DNA from: Antedon mediterranea
Taxonomy: Eukaryota; Echinodermata; Crinoidea; Comatulida; Antedonidae
Direction of reading: 5' to 3'
Assembly (NCBI RefSeq): GCF_964355755.1
Contig: NC_092672.1
Span: 25,046,501 to 25,110,500, forward strand
Length of the DNA: 64,000 bases
Below, piece after piece: positions 1 to 11,939 of this stretch (position 1 is the stretch's first letter; the number at the start of each line of letters is the position of its first letter). The notes beneath the pieces were generated by a model. That model was not told the DNA's origin. It saw only the letters and a list, made by a program, of their open reading frames with translations, and ran no database searches. The translations under genes and the position numbers were made by a program.

Positions 1-590
1 ATGGAAATATTGCTGTTTTAGGACATGACATCATGACTCAGGTTTTCATAGCCATACAAGACTCTCCTAATTTTTACTAATGATTTGTATGGTTTCAGGC
101 TTTTACTGTTTTTAATATTGTATTGGTGTTATGTGTGTCAGTTATTTTAAACCTAAACTTTTAACTGTTTATGATTTTAATAAACTTCACCAGTGTATTT
201 TCGTTTTTGAACATGTCGTCAAAAAACTCCCTTCTTATTTTTCAAATTTCTTAAATTTTCTTAACACACTCAGAAATTCACTGTTACAATACTAGAGCCT
301 CACATGCCCTTCATCTTCTTTTGACTAAACTTACTTTAATTCTACACATGTCCGATATAGTTGCAGTAATTATTTAATGCACTTCCTAATGATATCACAT
401 GTACCCCGATCTCAAGGAATTGTTTTCTGTATTTTAAGTAAAAAACTACCTTTCTTCAAATCACTAGTATATTTTAAATGATTATTGTCAGCCGTTTTTC
501 ATCTCCTCTACTACAGTAGTCCAGATCCCTATGTATTTTCGTGTGCAGATCATGGGGAAAGTGTAAACATTGTGTTTAAAATTGTTTCTA
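1..590. other. AT-rich, nothing recognised
   Basis: No exon, RNA or bounded repeat could be supported. The stretch is probably an intron or the 5' flank of the host gene, because the first exon recognised starts with a splice acceptor at 4816. Confidence 0.4.
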
Positions 591-599
591 AAATTCATC

Positions 600-1520
600 T
601 TTGACCTCTGACCTCAATTTGAATGTTTTGACCCATTGAAAACAAAATGGTCATATCTTTGCAACGCTTATTCTAAATGAAATAATTTTAGTGTCAAATT
701 ATTTGGGAGATGCATATTAATATTCGTTTGATTCTTGGGTTATTGGTATTAATGCTACCCCCTACCCCAAAAATGTCTTTTTATTGCAATTTTGAAGAAT
801 AATAAAATTATATGACAATGGTATTAATGCACTGCAATTTTTTTCATGTTAACACACATTTTGTTATTCAATGTCAGTAAACACAAGTAACACACAATTA
901 AAATGAAAAGTGTTGAACAAATTGGAGAAATGTATCTCATTATAGCAAATATTTGCAATTTTGCAAAAGGTCAGTGACCTTTTTGACCTCTACTGACCTT
1001 AAACATGGTTCAATTAATTTTATTAAAATTCTATATGATTAAAAAACACGAATGCTACACAACGACACCAAGATCATACTAATTAGATGTTTGATTCTTG
1101 GGTTATTGCTATTAATGTTACACCCTACCCAAAAAAAATGTATTTTTATTGCAATTTTTAAGAATAAAAAATGATAATTTGTGTATAATGAACTGCAATT
1201 TTAATCTTGTTAACATATATTTTCTTATTCAATATGTCAGTAAGCACAAGTAAAACACAATTAAGATAAAAAATATTGAAAATTGTAGATACGATATTGA
1301 AATTTATCTATATTTTGGGGAAAATTTGCATTTTGCAAAAGTTCAATGACCTTTTGACCTCTACTGACCATAATAATCTTCTGATTAATTTTATTTAAAT
1401 GTTAAAAGATTTTAAAAGATGTATGCTACACAATGTTACTAAGATAATACTAATTAGATGTTGGATTCTTGGGTTATTAGGATAAATGTTACCCCCTACC
1501 CCAAAAAATATTTGAAGATA
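600..1520. repeat. Imperfect tandem repeat, unit about 365 bp
   Basis: The phrase 'gattcttgggttatt' starts near 731, 1092 and 1464, giving spacings of about 361 and 372. The units share 'accccctacccc', a block with 'ttgttaaca', and 'gacctctactgacc'. About 2.5 diverged copies. No coding potential seen. Confidence 0.7.
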
Positions 1521-1646
1521 AAACACTGATGATCATTACAAATGACGCAAGTACATACAATGCATCCCTATATTTTTCTTGTTAACATCGATTTTTTCAC
1601 TCTATATGTCCGTGGGAAGAAAATGATACCAAAGAAGTTTAACTGT

Positions 1647-1665
1647 GGGGGGGGGGGGGGGGGGG
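1647..1665. repeat. Poly-G run, 19 bp
   Basis: Nineteen consecutive G followed by 'tgcacgg'. Such a run can form a quadruplex and is prone to length errors in sequencing and assembly. Confidence 0.9.
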
Positions 1666-1696
1666 TGCACGGTAACTCCCCTCCAGCCCATGGACT

Positions 1697-3349
1697 ATAA
1701 GGTGACAGGGAGAAAATTAAATGAAAATTTTCTCAATAATATTTCTCTGCTCAAATGCTGGATTGTAATGAGTTTTTAATAGTAAATGTGTCCATATAAT
1801 TTATTGTTTGTTAAGTAGCTGGTCTTTTACCACACTGATGTTTAATGTGAAATGGTTAAATGTATTCAGAGTGAGATCTGACAATGTAAATTATCTTAAT
1901 TAAAATCATTTACATTAAAAACTTTCAATTGTATTTATATTATATTTTATTAATTTTAAGTGCTGTTTTTAAAATACAATTGCAGTCTACCAAATCATGG
2001 AGCTATAAAGCTCAATGAGACTAAACACTATTAACTTGTGATGTACACAGCCTATTTAATACTAAGTTGAAATGCCATTATTAGACATTTTTAATCATTG
2101 ATTTATTTAGAGAAATTAATAAAACTTCACCAGAATAATATGTTTACATTTTGTAGTAATACACTACCAACATGTATAGATAGTATTTACAATACCCATC
2201 TGAATACCTTATCCAATGTGAATACAGTGTTTAAACAGCGAATACTGTTTTGTAATTAATTCATTCCATAAGACCATAATTTAACATAAAATAAAATAGT
2301 CATAAAATTAAATCTTCTTTATTTTAATATATTCCTCTTTTTGTTTTCTTTTGAAAAAGATTTTAATACACCAAAAAAAAAAACAACACAAATATAAACT
2401 TCTACCCTGTATACACATGGGGTCAGATCATTTTTCTATTTGACCTATTCGCTTCCCTTCAATATCTACATCCGTTGCTAGGACAGAATAATCTGTTTTA
2501 CATTAATCCAAGTTAATCAACTACCACACTTTATTTCAAATAATAACATTTTTTAGCATAAATATTTTTTTTGTTAAATGGCTGCATAATTAGTTATCCA
2601 CACCTTGGCGGATAACTCCTTGTGATTGTATAAGATCATCATCAGCTTTTTTTATCTGTATTATTCTTCTTTCATTCCATATTTCATAACTTTGTAAAGT
2701 TTTGTGCACCTCCTACTTTTTAAAAACGTCAGAGTTGCGCAACATTACTTTCGCACGATTTTATGAATTTAAATGATTGATCATAGATTAAAAACCAAAC
2801 GTCATTTTGTATTGACACTTTTTAAATTTAAGTCATATCAAGAGTAACTTTCTGTGGATTGAAAATGCCATGCGTCACACAAAGTTACGCGCACAAGATT
2901 TTTTCTTACAACCAACACATGCAATTGCTGTAACTAATAATGCGTATTTTCATTATAAGCCTTAAAAGAATTGAAAAGTCAATTAAACCATATCAAATTT
3001 TATTTTAATGATTTTACTGATTTTGATTTTAAATGTATTATGGCTATACCCTTACAGTACATGATGGCATATTTCACATTGACCATTCTTATTATTTTAA
3101 ATGCATAATTATGGCTACTCATACATGCTGATTGCCTTCTTAACCCTATTTCACATTGACTATTCTTATTATTGTACAAGTTACTAAATGTTTTAGTTTA
3201 CTTAATTCACTTCCCACAACCTTAATCAATAATCACCTTGACAAATTTCAATATAAATTTACCTCCTGGTTCATCCTGTTTTTCATCACTGTTTTCCTCC
3301 TTGTACTCTATTTGCACAAACATACTTTGCCTATTATATTATTCTTAAT
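1697..3349. repeat. Interspersed repeat, copy A (sister of 35515-42524)
   Basis: From 'ataaggtgacagggag' to 'attattcttaat' this segment matches copy B at 35515-42524 almost word for word with small indels. Copy B is interrupted by inserted retroelements, whereas copy A is continuous and so serves as the empty site. No protein is encoded. The repeat class is not recognised. Confidence 0.85.
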
Positions 3350-3794
3350 AGTTGTTGTTTACAATAGTGATGAAAGCATTAATTTTGAAAATTTCTGTAA
3401 TTTCGCGTGGAAGTAATCATATTTATCTTAATTTATGTCATGTTCATCCCACCAAAATCTGATGATGAAAACAGTTACCATGAAATTAGTACTTATGTAG
3501 AAACAAGGCTATAAAAAAAAGGATAGATTATTAGGGTTTAACAAAATATATGACATAATCAATTTTAACCGGCTGAAAACATCTATTGAAATCCTCCATA
3601 CATTATGTAGAAGAGCTAACTATTGCAATATGCTTTATTAGTTGATGCCATTCCAAAAGATTGTATAATAAGTATAATTAAGAATCATAACAACAATATG
3701 TCTGTACATATTAAGGATGAATGTATTATAACAATTAAATAACACATAACACATAACAGCAAAATGTATACTCATGCTTTAAATCAAAAGCTAT

Positions 3795-4035
3795 TACTTC
3801 TCGTGTTTTAAACAAATGGAATGTTGCTCTCAACGCCCAGAACATAAATCCGATAAAGAATGAAAAATGATAAAATATACTAAATTATAAACCATTACAT
3901 AAAATTGTTCCAACTAACTTACAGCTGTATCTGGAAATTGAAAAAAATGAATGTTATATATGTGTTATTGAAAATGAAAAGCATATGTTCTTATATTGTA
4001 TACATAACAAACATTATGGAAAAATATTGATAACA
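3795..4035 (+). pseudogene. Decayed LINE reverse transcriptase 3' end (L1/Tx1-like)
   Basis: Broken frames read 'NKWNVAL', then 'LHKIVPTNLQLYL', then CYIC-x7-H-x4-C (CYICVIENEKHMFLYC). The PTN motif followed by a CCHC knuckle is typical of the C-terminal tail of L1/Tx1-type reverse transcriptases. Stops and frame changes show it is dead. It lies less than 1 kb upstream of the first ankyrin exon. Confidence 0.5.
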
Positions 4036-4815
4036 TTTTTATAGGAATAGACAATAGCAGAAGTTCATTAAAGTAGGGCCTACCTCTTTAATGCAGGCTC
4101 AGATTGTCTACAGTATATACATATATACAGTGCAATGCTTTAAGTATCTAATACCTTGCAATTTTATATTCTTTTAACAATCATAAATCATACAGGTTTG
4201 ATAATGCATTTTTTCTCATATTTGTATAATTTTCTAACAATTTGAATAAAATAGGTGTTTATCAAGTCAATACTGTATTCAAATTTAGGAACAGCTTAAT
4301 CACAAAATAATGGGATCATTATGCACTTTGTAATATTAATAATTCATTATATGATGTATAGATACTTTAACACTTCTTTATTGTATCTTGAACTTTGTTG
4401 TTATCATTGATACAAAAATACATGAATCAGGTGTCAAGTGTCAACCATTATAGAGCATTCATATTAACAGTTAATGTTGACTGATATGATTTTACTGTAC
4501 CTTTCATCTCATCTTGAAAATTAAAAAAGTAAATAAAAATTAATCAAATATTAAAAATAATACAAATATAAATAAGGCTGATATTGATGATATTGATTGC
4601 AATTTGCCTAATGAGGTTTGATGATTAAAATGAGAACTCAGCAGGGTGAATTTTCAATACAAGATGTAGGCATACTGTAAGTAATATAATAACCTGTCAT
4701 TCTTTTAAAATACCAAAATAAATTGGCAAATTGATGGTAAGTGCCACTTAGAAGAGTTTATATGAAAGTATTTGTATGGAAAAATTGAATTATCAATATG
4801 CATTATTATTTTTAG
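4036..4815. other. AT-rich, presumed intron
   Basis: Nothing recognised apart from AT-rich sequence. It ends in the pyrimidine-rich acceptor 'attatttttag' before the exon at 4816. Confidence 0.4.
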
Positions 4816-4914
4816 GATGGAGACACACCTCTGATTGAAGCTGCATATAAAGGTTTTCATGAAGTCTGCTTGGTCCTTCTCAATAAGGGAGCTGATGTAA
4901 ATCACCAAAATGAG
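4816..4914 (+). CDS. Exon: ankyrin repeat 1 of the window
   Basis: The 99-nt exon has phase 0 at both ends and is flanked by 'tttag' and 'gtactt'. It translates to a 33-residue ankyrin unit with DGDTPLIEAA, the central helix pair and KGADVNHQNE, matching the DGxTPLhxAA...GADhNxxN consensus. One repeat per symmetric exon is typical of ankyrin genes and allows repeat gain by exon duplication. Earlier exons must lie upstream of the window. Confidence 0.85.
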
Positions 4915-5372
4915 GTACTTTCACACATTGTATTTCAAACATTTTTAAATATAGGTGGCCAGTACAATTAAATTAATAATTTATGTTTAGTGTCATTGAT
5001 ACTGGGATTGTAGGATAATTCAAAGTTAGTACTATTTCAAAATCTAGACTATTAGTATATTTAAATTTGTTTGAAAATGTATACCACAAATATTTGTTGA
5101 CATGTGCACAACAAATAGTTTGTTTATTTTGCTTTGTTATCCTATTTTGTAAAGAAATTAATCAGAGCCTTATCATTAAGCGTTTACATTATTTATATAT
5201 GCAGTATGTTTATTTTCACCAGTCAAAATTGCTAAATTATAGCAGTTATCCTGCTATACTTTATTTGCACAAGTAATTAGCATTGTTTACATAATAGATT
5301 AATCAACTGATAACGTGTGTACTACAAGTTTTTTCAGCATATCCTAACTTCATTTCCTATTCTCCCAATGTA

Positions 5373-5505
5373 AAGTTTAGCAGGCTAACTCTCTCGTGAC
5401 TCTGGAGAGTTTGCGGACGTAAGCTCCATCACTATTCTTCCAATGTAAAGTTTAGCAGGCTAACTCTCCTGACTGAGAGTTTACAGACGCAGCGCAAAGC
5501 TCATT
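5373..5505. repeat. Local tandem duplication, about 70 bp unit
   Basis: 'caatgtaaagtttagcaggc' followed by 'taactctc' occurs twice, at about 5367 and 5440. Each is followed by a 'gagagttt.c.gacg' segment. No function can be assigned. Confidence 0.6.
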
Positions 5506-5948
5506 TCATAAAGTTTAGTTTGGCAGGGCGACATGTGACATGAGACTGTATTTTAATAATAATTCATTAGAAAATAATTAATAGGAAACTTATATTTTAA
5601 AGATGTGACCTATACCAATTCAAAATTACAATAATTACTATGTTTTGTTTTAAAGTTAAAATGTGTTTATCGTGGACGACGTGTGAATATGTTTTTGACC
5701 CGGGCTTCCTTGTCCTTTGTCACTAATAATAGAGGCATATTTGCATAGTTTAAAATAAATACGCAATAAAATTCATATAAATAAAGATTATATTATATAA
5801 TATATATTTTATATTATTATATATTAAAATGTATTTCAAAAATAAGCTCAGATGCCGGTGGTGAGCAAAATATGCGCACTAAAAATAACTTTGGAAAACA
5901 CCCACCCTAGTTTCAAAACAAGATCGCATGTCACGAGGTTAAAATAAA

Positions 5949-6609
5949 CGCTGTGTTTAGGATTCCTAAACCGGAACTCAACTGTCTACCGTTAGGGAAT
6001 CCGACACGCTATTGCGCATGCCCAGAGCTCTGGGAAGTGAATTATAGCTTGTGCCACACACACACACCACACTACCACTGCTGCATGCTGAGAGTCGGAG
6101 TGTTAGGATTTACTGTAGCCTAATTAGTCGTTGCGCGAGCAAGAGAGCGATGGATGAAACTTGGCCTAGGCCATACATGAATTAATAATTAAAATACGAC
6201 TACGTCACGCGTTAAAATAATTATTATGATATTAATAAGAATCAGTATCTATCTACCGTGAGAATCGTAATGCTGTTTTTAGCGTTGCGACCACAACTTC
6301 CCGAACAGTTTTTTCACATCCACGCGGTGGCTGCCGTCAACAAATTAACTTGTGATTGCATGTTATCAAAGATAGTGTAGTAGGAAGATGTTACACTCCC
6401 TATTCGTTCAATGCAAATAAAAGCGAGACAACATGGAGCTAAATTTAAAGGGCGCCTAGCACGTCGAGTAGGGATACGGAAGGTTATTGTGGAAATAGGC
6501 TATATAACAGAAGAATAATATGACTGTAAAATTAAGATTTAATACGAATTAACATATACAATGTACTGTTGGGCAGTTGAGTTCCGGTGCCGTAATCCTA
6601 ACCACGGCG
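5949..6609. mobile_element. Non-autonomous TIR element, 661 bp, 9-bp TSD (Mutator-like)
   Basis: The left end 'cgctgtgtttaggatt' and the inverted right end 'cgccgtggttaggatt' pair as TIRs. Both continue into an inverted 'ccggaactcaactg' block. The element is flanked by the perfect 9-bp direct repeat 'taaaataaa' at 5940-5948 and 6610-6618. Mutator-like transposons make TSDs of 9-11 bp, so that superfamily is favoured. No transposase frame is present, so movement would have been in trans. Confidence 0.8.
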
Positions 6610-8348
6610 TAAAATAAAAGGTGATGCAATTATTTTGTTATCAATCAGGTTTTTTTTTTATTTTAAACTCTCCAAAATTTATTTTCTGCAATTAAAATTA
6701 TAATTTTAATAAAAATATATTTTCCGTAAAATAATCTAATTAATTTAGTATTAGTATAAGACTAACATCAATTCTTTTCAAAACTACACTGTTTTATTTG
6801 ACATTACGTGAACCTGAAAATCGCCAACGAAAGGTCAACGATGTTACACCAATACCACACATGGATAAGTAGCCTGCTACCAAGATCGGGCCCAATGCGA
6901 CAGGCCCAAGTTTTTAGGGCTTTGATGACTAGTTGACGCACGATTTTACTGATATAGAAAAGATTATTTAAGTTCAGTTTATTAGGGTTAGATTGATTTT
7001 TAGGAGTTTAATTGATTATTTTGCGGTTAGGTCTAGGGATGGCCTAAGCCTCTCCCTATTTTATTTATGGGCCTGGCTGTCCATAGTCAGTCCTGATTGT
7101 TTTAAAAAACATGGTAACAGACCTACCTACTGGCCTAGATTTAACAAATCAAAAGACATGTCTTTTTGTTTTACCCTTTCTTTACACCACCAGTACATTT
7201 ACACATTACTGATAATGATATCATCTATTATTTCCTGTATAATGGTTTTCACCCATATGCCTATTCTTTTCATAGGAGTCTACAATTAACAATAGGTCTG
7301 TAGTTCATTTCCTTTAATGTTTATTGGATTCTGTTCTTTGTTCATTATATTGTCTATCTACAAAATTAGCAGGCACAGAATAATAAAAACACATTCAAGT
7401 GAAACTTGTAATTATATCAGGTGCTTAATTAATATTTTGATTAATTTTCAACATGTAAATTGTCCAATTGAAATGCGTTGTTTTGTCAAATAAGTTGACA
7501 CCAGTATGTTTCCTTGTACTAATAGGCCTTTGTTAAATAATATTTATTTATTTTACTTACTCTGGAAGCACCCTCATTCAAGAAGTGTGCCACTGTTTCT
7601 AAAGTGTAGCTTCCAAATAAATTATTATATTATATGTAAAAAAAGTGGAGTAAAGTTACTTTAGGTAACTAATTATAAAGGCATTCATTTTAAATGTGTT
7701 ATAATTATAGCTAGAATTCTTTATTTTGTTATTTACTTTATTAATATTAAAAATAAACTTCCAACAGCAAGGAGTTATTTAATTACTTATGTGTACACAT
7801 TCAGAATACCAAAGAAATTTTATAGTGAAAATACCTCTATGAGAATCCCTACCAACTGTACTATCTTCAGTTCAGACTAGCCAGCAAGTTTGGAATAGCC
7901 AACATGCATTTGAGCAGTGGGGTGCGTGTGATAATTAGAATAGCCACAAGGATATCTCAGAAAAATTAGATATTTTATCATAACTTTTGAACTACTGGAC
8001 AGATTTTTTTGAAAAAAAATCTATAATAATTCTTAAAATAATGCAAGACTATAGCAATCATGCTTAATAACGAAAAAGTTATTGTGAATATTACTGAAAT
8101 TGTGTTCAGGCAGAATGAGTTTATATCACACTTCCTGTTCACCAAGATAAATTAAACAGATAAGATTTTAATCCTTTTTTTCCACTTTGACTGGTGACTC
8201 TACTTGTAATGATTGTTTATTCTTACTATAGGCACGCCTATGCCTGAACCTATTACAGTTATGGTATGCACTAAATATGTCCATCATTATGCGATTAAAT
8301 ATTATCCTTATTTAGGCTATTTATTAAATAATAATATATTACGAACTG

Positions 8349-8370
8349 AGGCCTACTATATAGTAGGCCT
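8349..8370. repeat. Perfect 22-bp palindrome
   Basis: The sequence 'aggcctactata' followed by its mirror complement forms an uninterrupted palindrome. It is built from the 'aggcct' word common in this window. Role unknown. Confidence 0.7.
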
Positions 8371-9363
8371 ATGTGTAGCCACAAATCGTTAAACGATATA
8401 TAATTTAGTCCTACAATTTCACTGAACTCTAAGTATGTGATCGTAAAAATCATATATTTTATGATATTAATATCATAAATAATTTAATTATACAATATCA
8501 GACTAAAATAAAAGAATTTTAGTTTTACTGAAACATAAATTAAATGTCATATACAGTAATAAAAATAAGAAATTGTGTCGTTGAATTCTAATATACGTAT
8601 ATTTTTGAATATTCATGAGAACAAATTATATAATTTTTTTCATGCGCGCACTAAAATATGATTTTAAAATAAGTCTTTAATATGCTAAAAAATGCACTAG
8701 GGTTATTAAATTAAAAAGTTGCTTAAACGGTAAAATTTCGATTGATAAAAAATATGATTAATTTGTTAGCTGGTATAAAAACTGCGATATCTCCGTGAAA
8801 ATTTACTCGATTTTTAAACGGTTTTTTCGAGAAAAAAGCTCAAAGAACAATGATGTATGATGTATTAGAAACTACTGCGCAGCCTCCGTTTACTTTTACT
8901 GAAAAAATGGTTTACAAATTGATAACTGTATTTCAAATGAAGACTATGTTATTGTTACATGCAAAAAAGCACTGAATTCAAGACTGACATTTTTGTACAG
9001 GCATGCTAACTTCTTAGACATGCAAAGTAGACACTTTTATGCTCTGCAATAATTCAATGTGTTTTCGACTACTGTATGCTACATCAGTCTGGTATTCTGG
9101 TATAACTTCACTCCTCAAAATAAACTGTAACCCTAAATAAAATTGTACAGTTTTTTCTTATCACCCACTAACAATCAACCACTAATGAAACAATTTCATT
9201 AACCACTAACGTAATAACAGTAGAAAATGTGGGTTATTTTGGAAATATTCTGGAATTTTTGTGGAGAAAACATTTTTGAATTTGTTGAACTTCAGTTTTA
9301 ATCCTATGTGTGTTCTCTATGTTTTTCTTCTCCGAGACAAATATGTTACTACATTTTTCACAT

Positions 9364-9435
9364 GTACAGTATGTCTAGTGGTATGATTCTCGCTTGGGGT
9401 GCGAGAGGTCCCGGGTTCAATTCGCGGACGAGCCC
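9364..9435 (+). pseudogene. tRNA-Pro-like pseudogene, anticodon GGG
   Basis: The D arm ('gtctagtggtatgat'), anticodon stem ctcgc/gcgag, T arm with 'gggttcaatt' and the 3' acceptor strand 'acgagcc' match a eukaryotic tRNA-Pro. The anticodon loop ttggggt gives GGG. The 5' acceptor strand ('gtacagt') cannot pair with the 3' strand, and one T-stem pair is lost. It is therefore a tRNA pseudogene or the head of a tRNA-derived repeat rather than a working tRNA. Confidence 0.7.
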
Positions 9436-10029
9436 CCATAAATATCACACAGCCGCAATTACGGCTCTTTCGGACATGTAATATCTGGTAACAAACGGTA
9501 AACAACGGTAAATAGCCACAACTGTACACATATAAATGCAAAAAGTAAATTTAATAATAATCTTTGACAAACAATTCTTTCTTTTATAATCTAAACCCCC
9601 CAAAAAAAAACCACAAAAAAAACCCAACCAATTCTCAAACAATGATACAGTATCCCTATTCCCCACAAAATTTATACACTTTCCCAAATTCCCAATCCTT
9701 CCAGACAAAAAAACCAACAATCTTCTTTATTGTCAAATAAATCCCAGCAACCCCCCTTTCAAATACAATAATATCACAAGATGAATGATTAAACAATAAT
9801 AAATGTCCACAATATCGTTCCTTCTTGCCTTTCCTCCTACGCTGACACAAAAACAAATTAGAAAGATAAAAGTTACAACGATTCTGCAACTAAACAACTC
9901 CCACGCCTCTGCTCCCGTTCTGCTTGTATTCCCAATTATAATTCTTCTCAAACTGTAACTATTTTCTGACATCATAAATAAATGAAATATAAAGTTAAGA
10001 TGTTTCTTGATGTCTTTCTGTACTGCCTT

Positions 10030-10421
10030 ATAGTATTACTTCCAACTCACAATTTATTAACTTCATGTATATCGCTTTATTTCCTTTCTGCTTCAGCTCT
10101 ACATCACCATAATTATTTCCAACTCACAATTTATTAACTTCATGTATATCACTATATTTCCTTTCTGCTTCAGCTCTATATCACCATAATTATTTCCAAC
10201 TCACAATTTATTAACTTCATGTATATCACTTTATTTCCTTTCTGCTTCAGCTCTATATCACCATAATTATTTCCAACTCACAATTTATTAACTTCATGTA
10301 TATCACTGTATTTCCTTTCTGCTTCAGCTCTATATCACCATACCTATTTCCAACGCACAATTTATTAACTTCATGTATATCACTTTATTTCCTCTCTGCT
10401 TCAGCTCTATATCACCATAAC
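10030..10421. repeat. Tandem repeat, 77-bp unit, five copies
   Basis: 'aatttattaacttcatgtat' starts at 10051, 10129, 10205, 10282 and 10359, with spacings of 78, 76, 77 and 77 bp. The units are nearly identical, so the array is young. A short open frame across it is a by-product of the period. Confidence 0.9.
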
Positions 10422-10680
10422 TCAATTACTTCTTCTCCTGTACGTCTTAATTTCTCCTATCCATATTCACCTATCCCTTTCTGGCTTATCATAACATAGC
10501 CCTCCTTCTCTGTCTCCTCTCAATTTCCATCTCCCTCAAAATTCCCTCAATTATACACATACCACCACCTTATCCTTCTCAACCAATCCGCAACTCACAC
10601 ACCAACTCAACTCTTACACCTCTCCTCCAATCAGCAACCTCCACACACTCCACACACACTTCTCTGCACACACACACACT
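10422..10680. repeat. Pyrimidine-rich low-complexity tract
   Basis: The + strand is strongly C/T- and C/A-rich here ('ctcct', 'acacacac'). No motif beyond the low complexity was seen. Confidence 0.6.
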
Positions 10681-11753
10681 CTGCTCCACTGACTTCAAAC
10701 AATAGTTCCCTAAAACAAAAGAAAGGTTCAAATAATGAAAACAAAAGGAAAAGTAAGAATGACTTGCAAAATAAATACAAAACTCATGTCACTTGTGACA
10801 CAGTACGCTCATGAACTTTTGTCTGTCCCACTTAATAAAGTTGAATTGTCGAGTTTGTTGAATTTAGCCTGGTTAGTGTCTGTCCGTTCATTCGTTGATT
10901 TAATATTTTAACTGTAGGACATGTGTACAGTATAGGGTCTTTACTTTTTATAGGGTCTATTGAACCTAGTTTGACTGACTGTCCATCCTTCTGTTCTCCC
11001 TTTTGACTTCGGCCTATTAGAACAAAGCAAAAACCAAATTACCCTATCTAATTATAATTTGAGTAGAATATAGAAAATGATAATGAAATATAATGAAACA
11101 CCTAACTTTTTCTTCAAATATGTTTGATACAGAGATGCTGTACTGACACTTTTTTTGTGCAATTGTTGTGTATTAAAATTGATTGGGAAAAAGAAATCAC
11201 AAAACATTTTAATCTTTTGTAGTTTATTGTAAAGAACATTGTTTTTATTTCATTTTCATAAATAGTAGTATACACTTACATATAAATATAATTCAGTACT
11301 GTACTGTAATACTTAAAAACATAGGGCTACAAGTTTCATGCAGTTAAGGTACAGTAAGGGGAATCATTGGACAGTATTAAACAGTTAACATTTAGAAAAA
11401 AAATGTATTACACAGGAGGTATGTGGAGGATGGGTAGGGTTGAAATAAGCACAATGGTGGTACTTACCTGACTGAATGTTGAATACTGATTGTTGAATGT
11501 GTCTCTCCTGGCGGAAGGAAACAACAATTTACAAAAGAATGCCATAACATGTGGAGTAGCGTGATTGTTGTTCACCTAGTTGTGTGTGTGTGTTATTATA
11601 ACATTTATTTTATCAAAATATTAAAACCACTTTAAAAATGAAATAAAAAATGTTTACATGGAACCACACGTAATACACAAAACAGTGATATTTATTAGGC
11701 CGTCATCCTTTCACCCACTAACAAGTTTTACAATAACAAACCTTTTTTCTCAT

Positions 11754-11778
11754 ACTCTCTCTCTCTCTCTCTCTCTCT
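11754..11778. repeat. (CT)n microsatellite
   Basis: About twelve uninterrupted CT dinucleotides. Confidence 0.9.
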
Positions 11779-11939
11779 GGAAATGTGACTTATCTCCAAC
11801 TTTCCATACGGAAAGTCTTACGATTAAAAAATTGATGGCCGGATGGGAACGGACTGATAATTTTAAAAATGAAAATTTGTTTTAATTAGATTAAAATTTA
11901 CATTTCCATCTGATAATTAAGACACTGTCTAAAGGTTAA

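Noticed and set aside
3156-3416. 86-residue hydrophobic frame
   Set aside because: It lies in repeat copy A, and the same frame is broken in copy B.
9317-9975. Overlapping minus-strand frames of 74-91 residues
   Set aside because: They cross the tRNA-like pseudogene and an A/C-rich low-complexity tract; no domain is seen.
10030-10421. Regular 77-bp repeats as a possible CRISPR array
   Set aside because: The whole unit repeats, with no variable spacers, and the sequence is eukaryotic.
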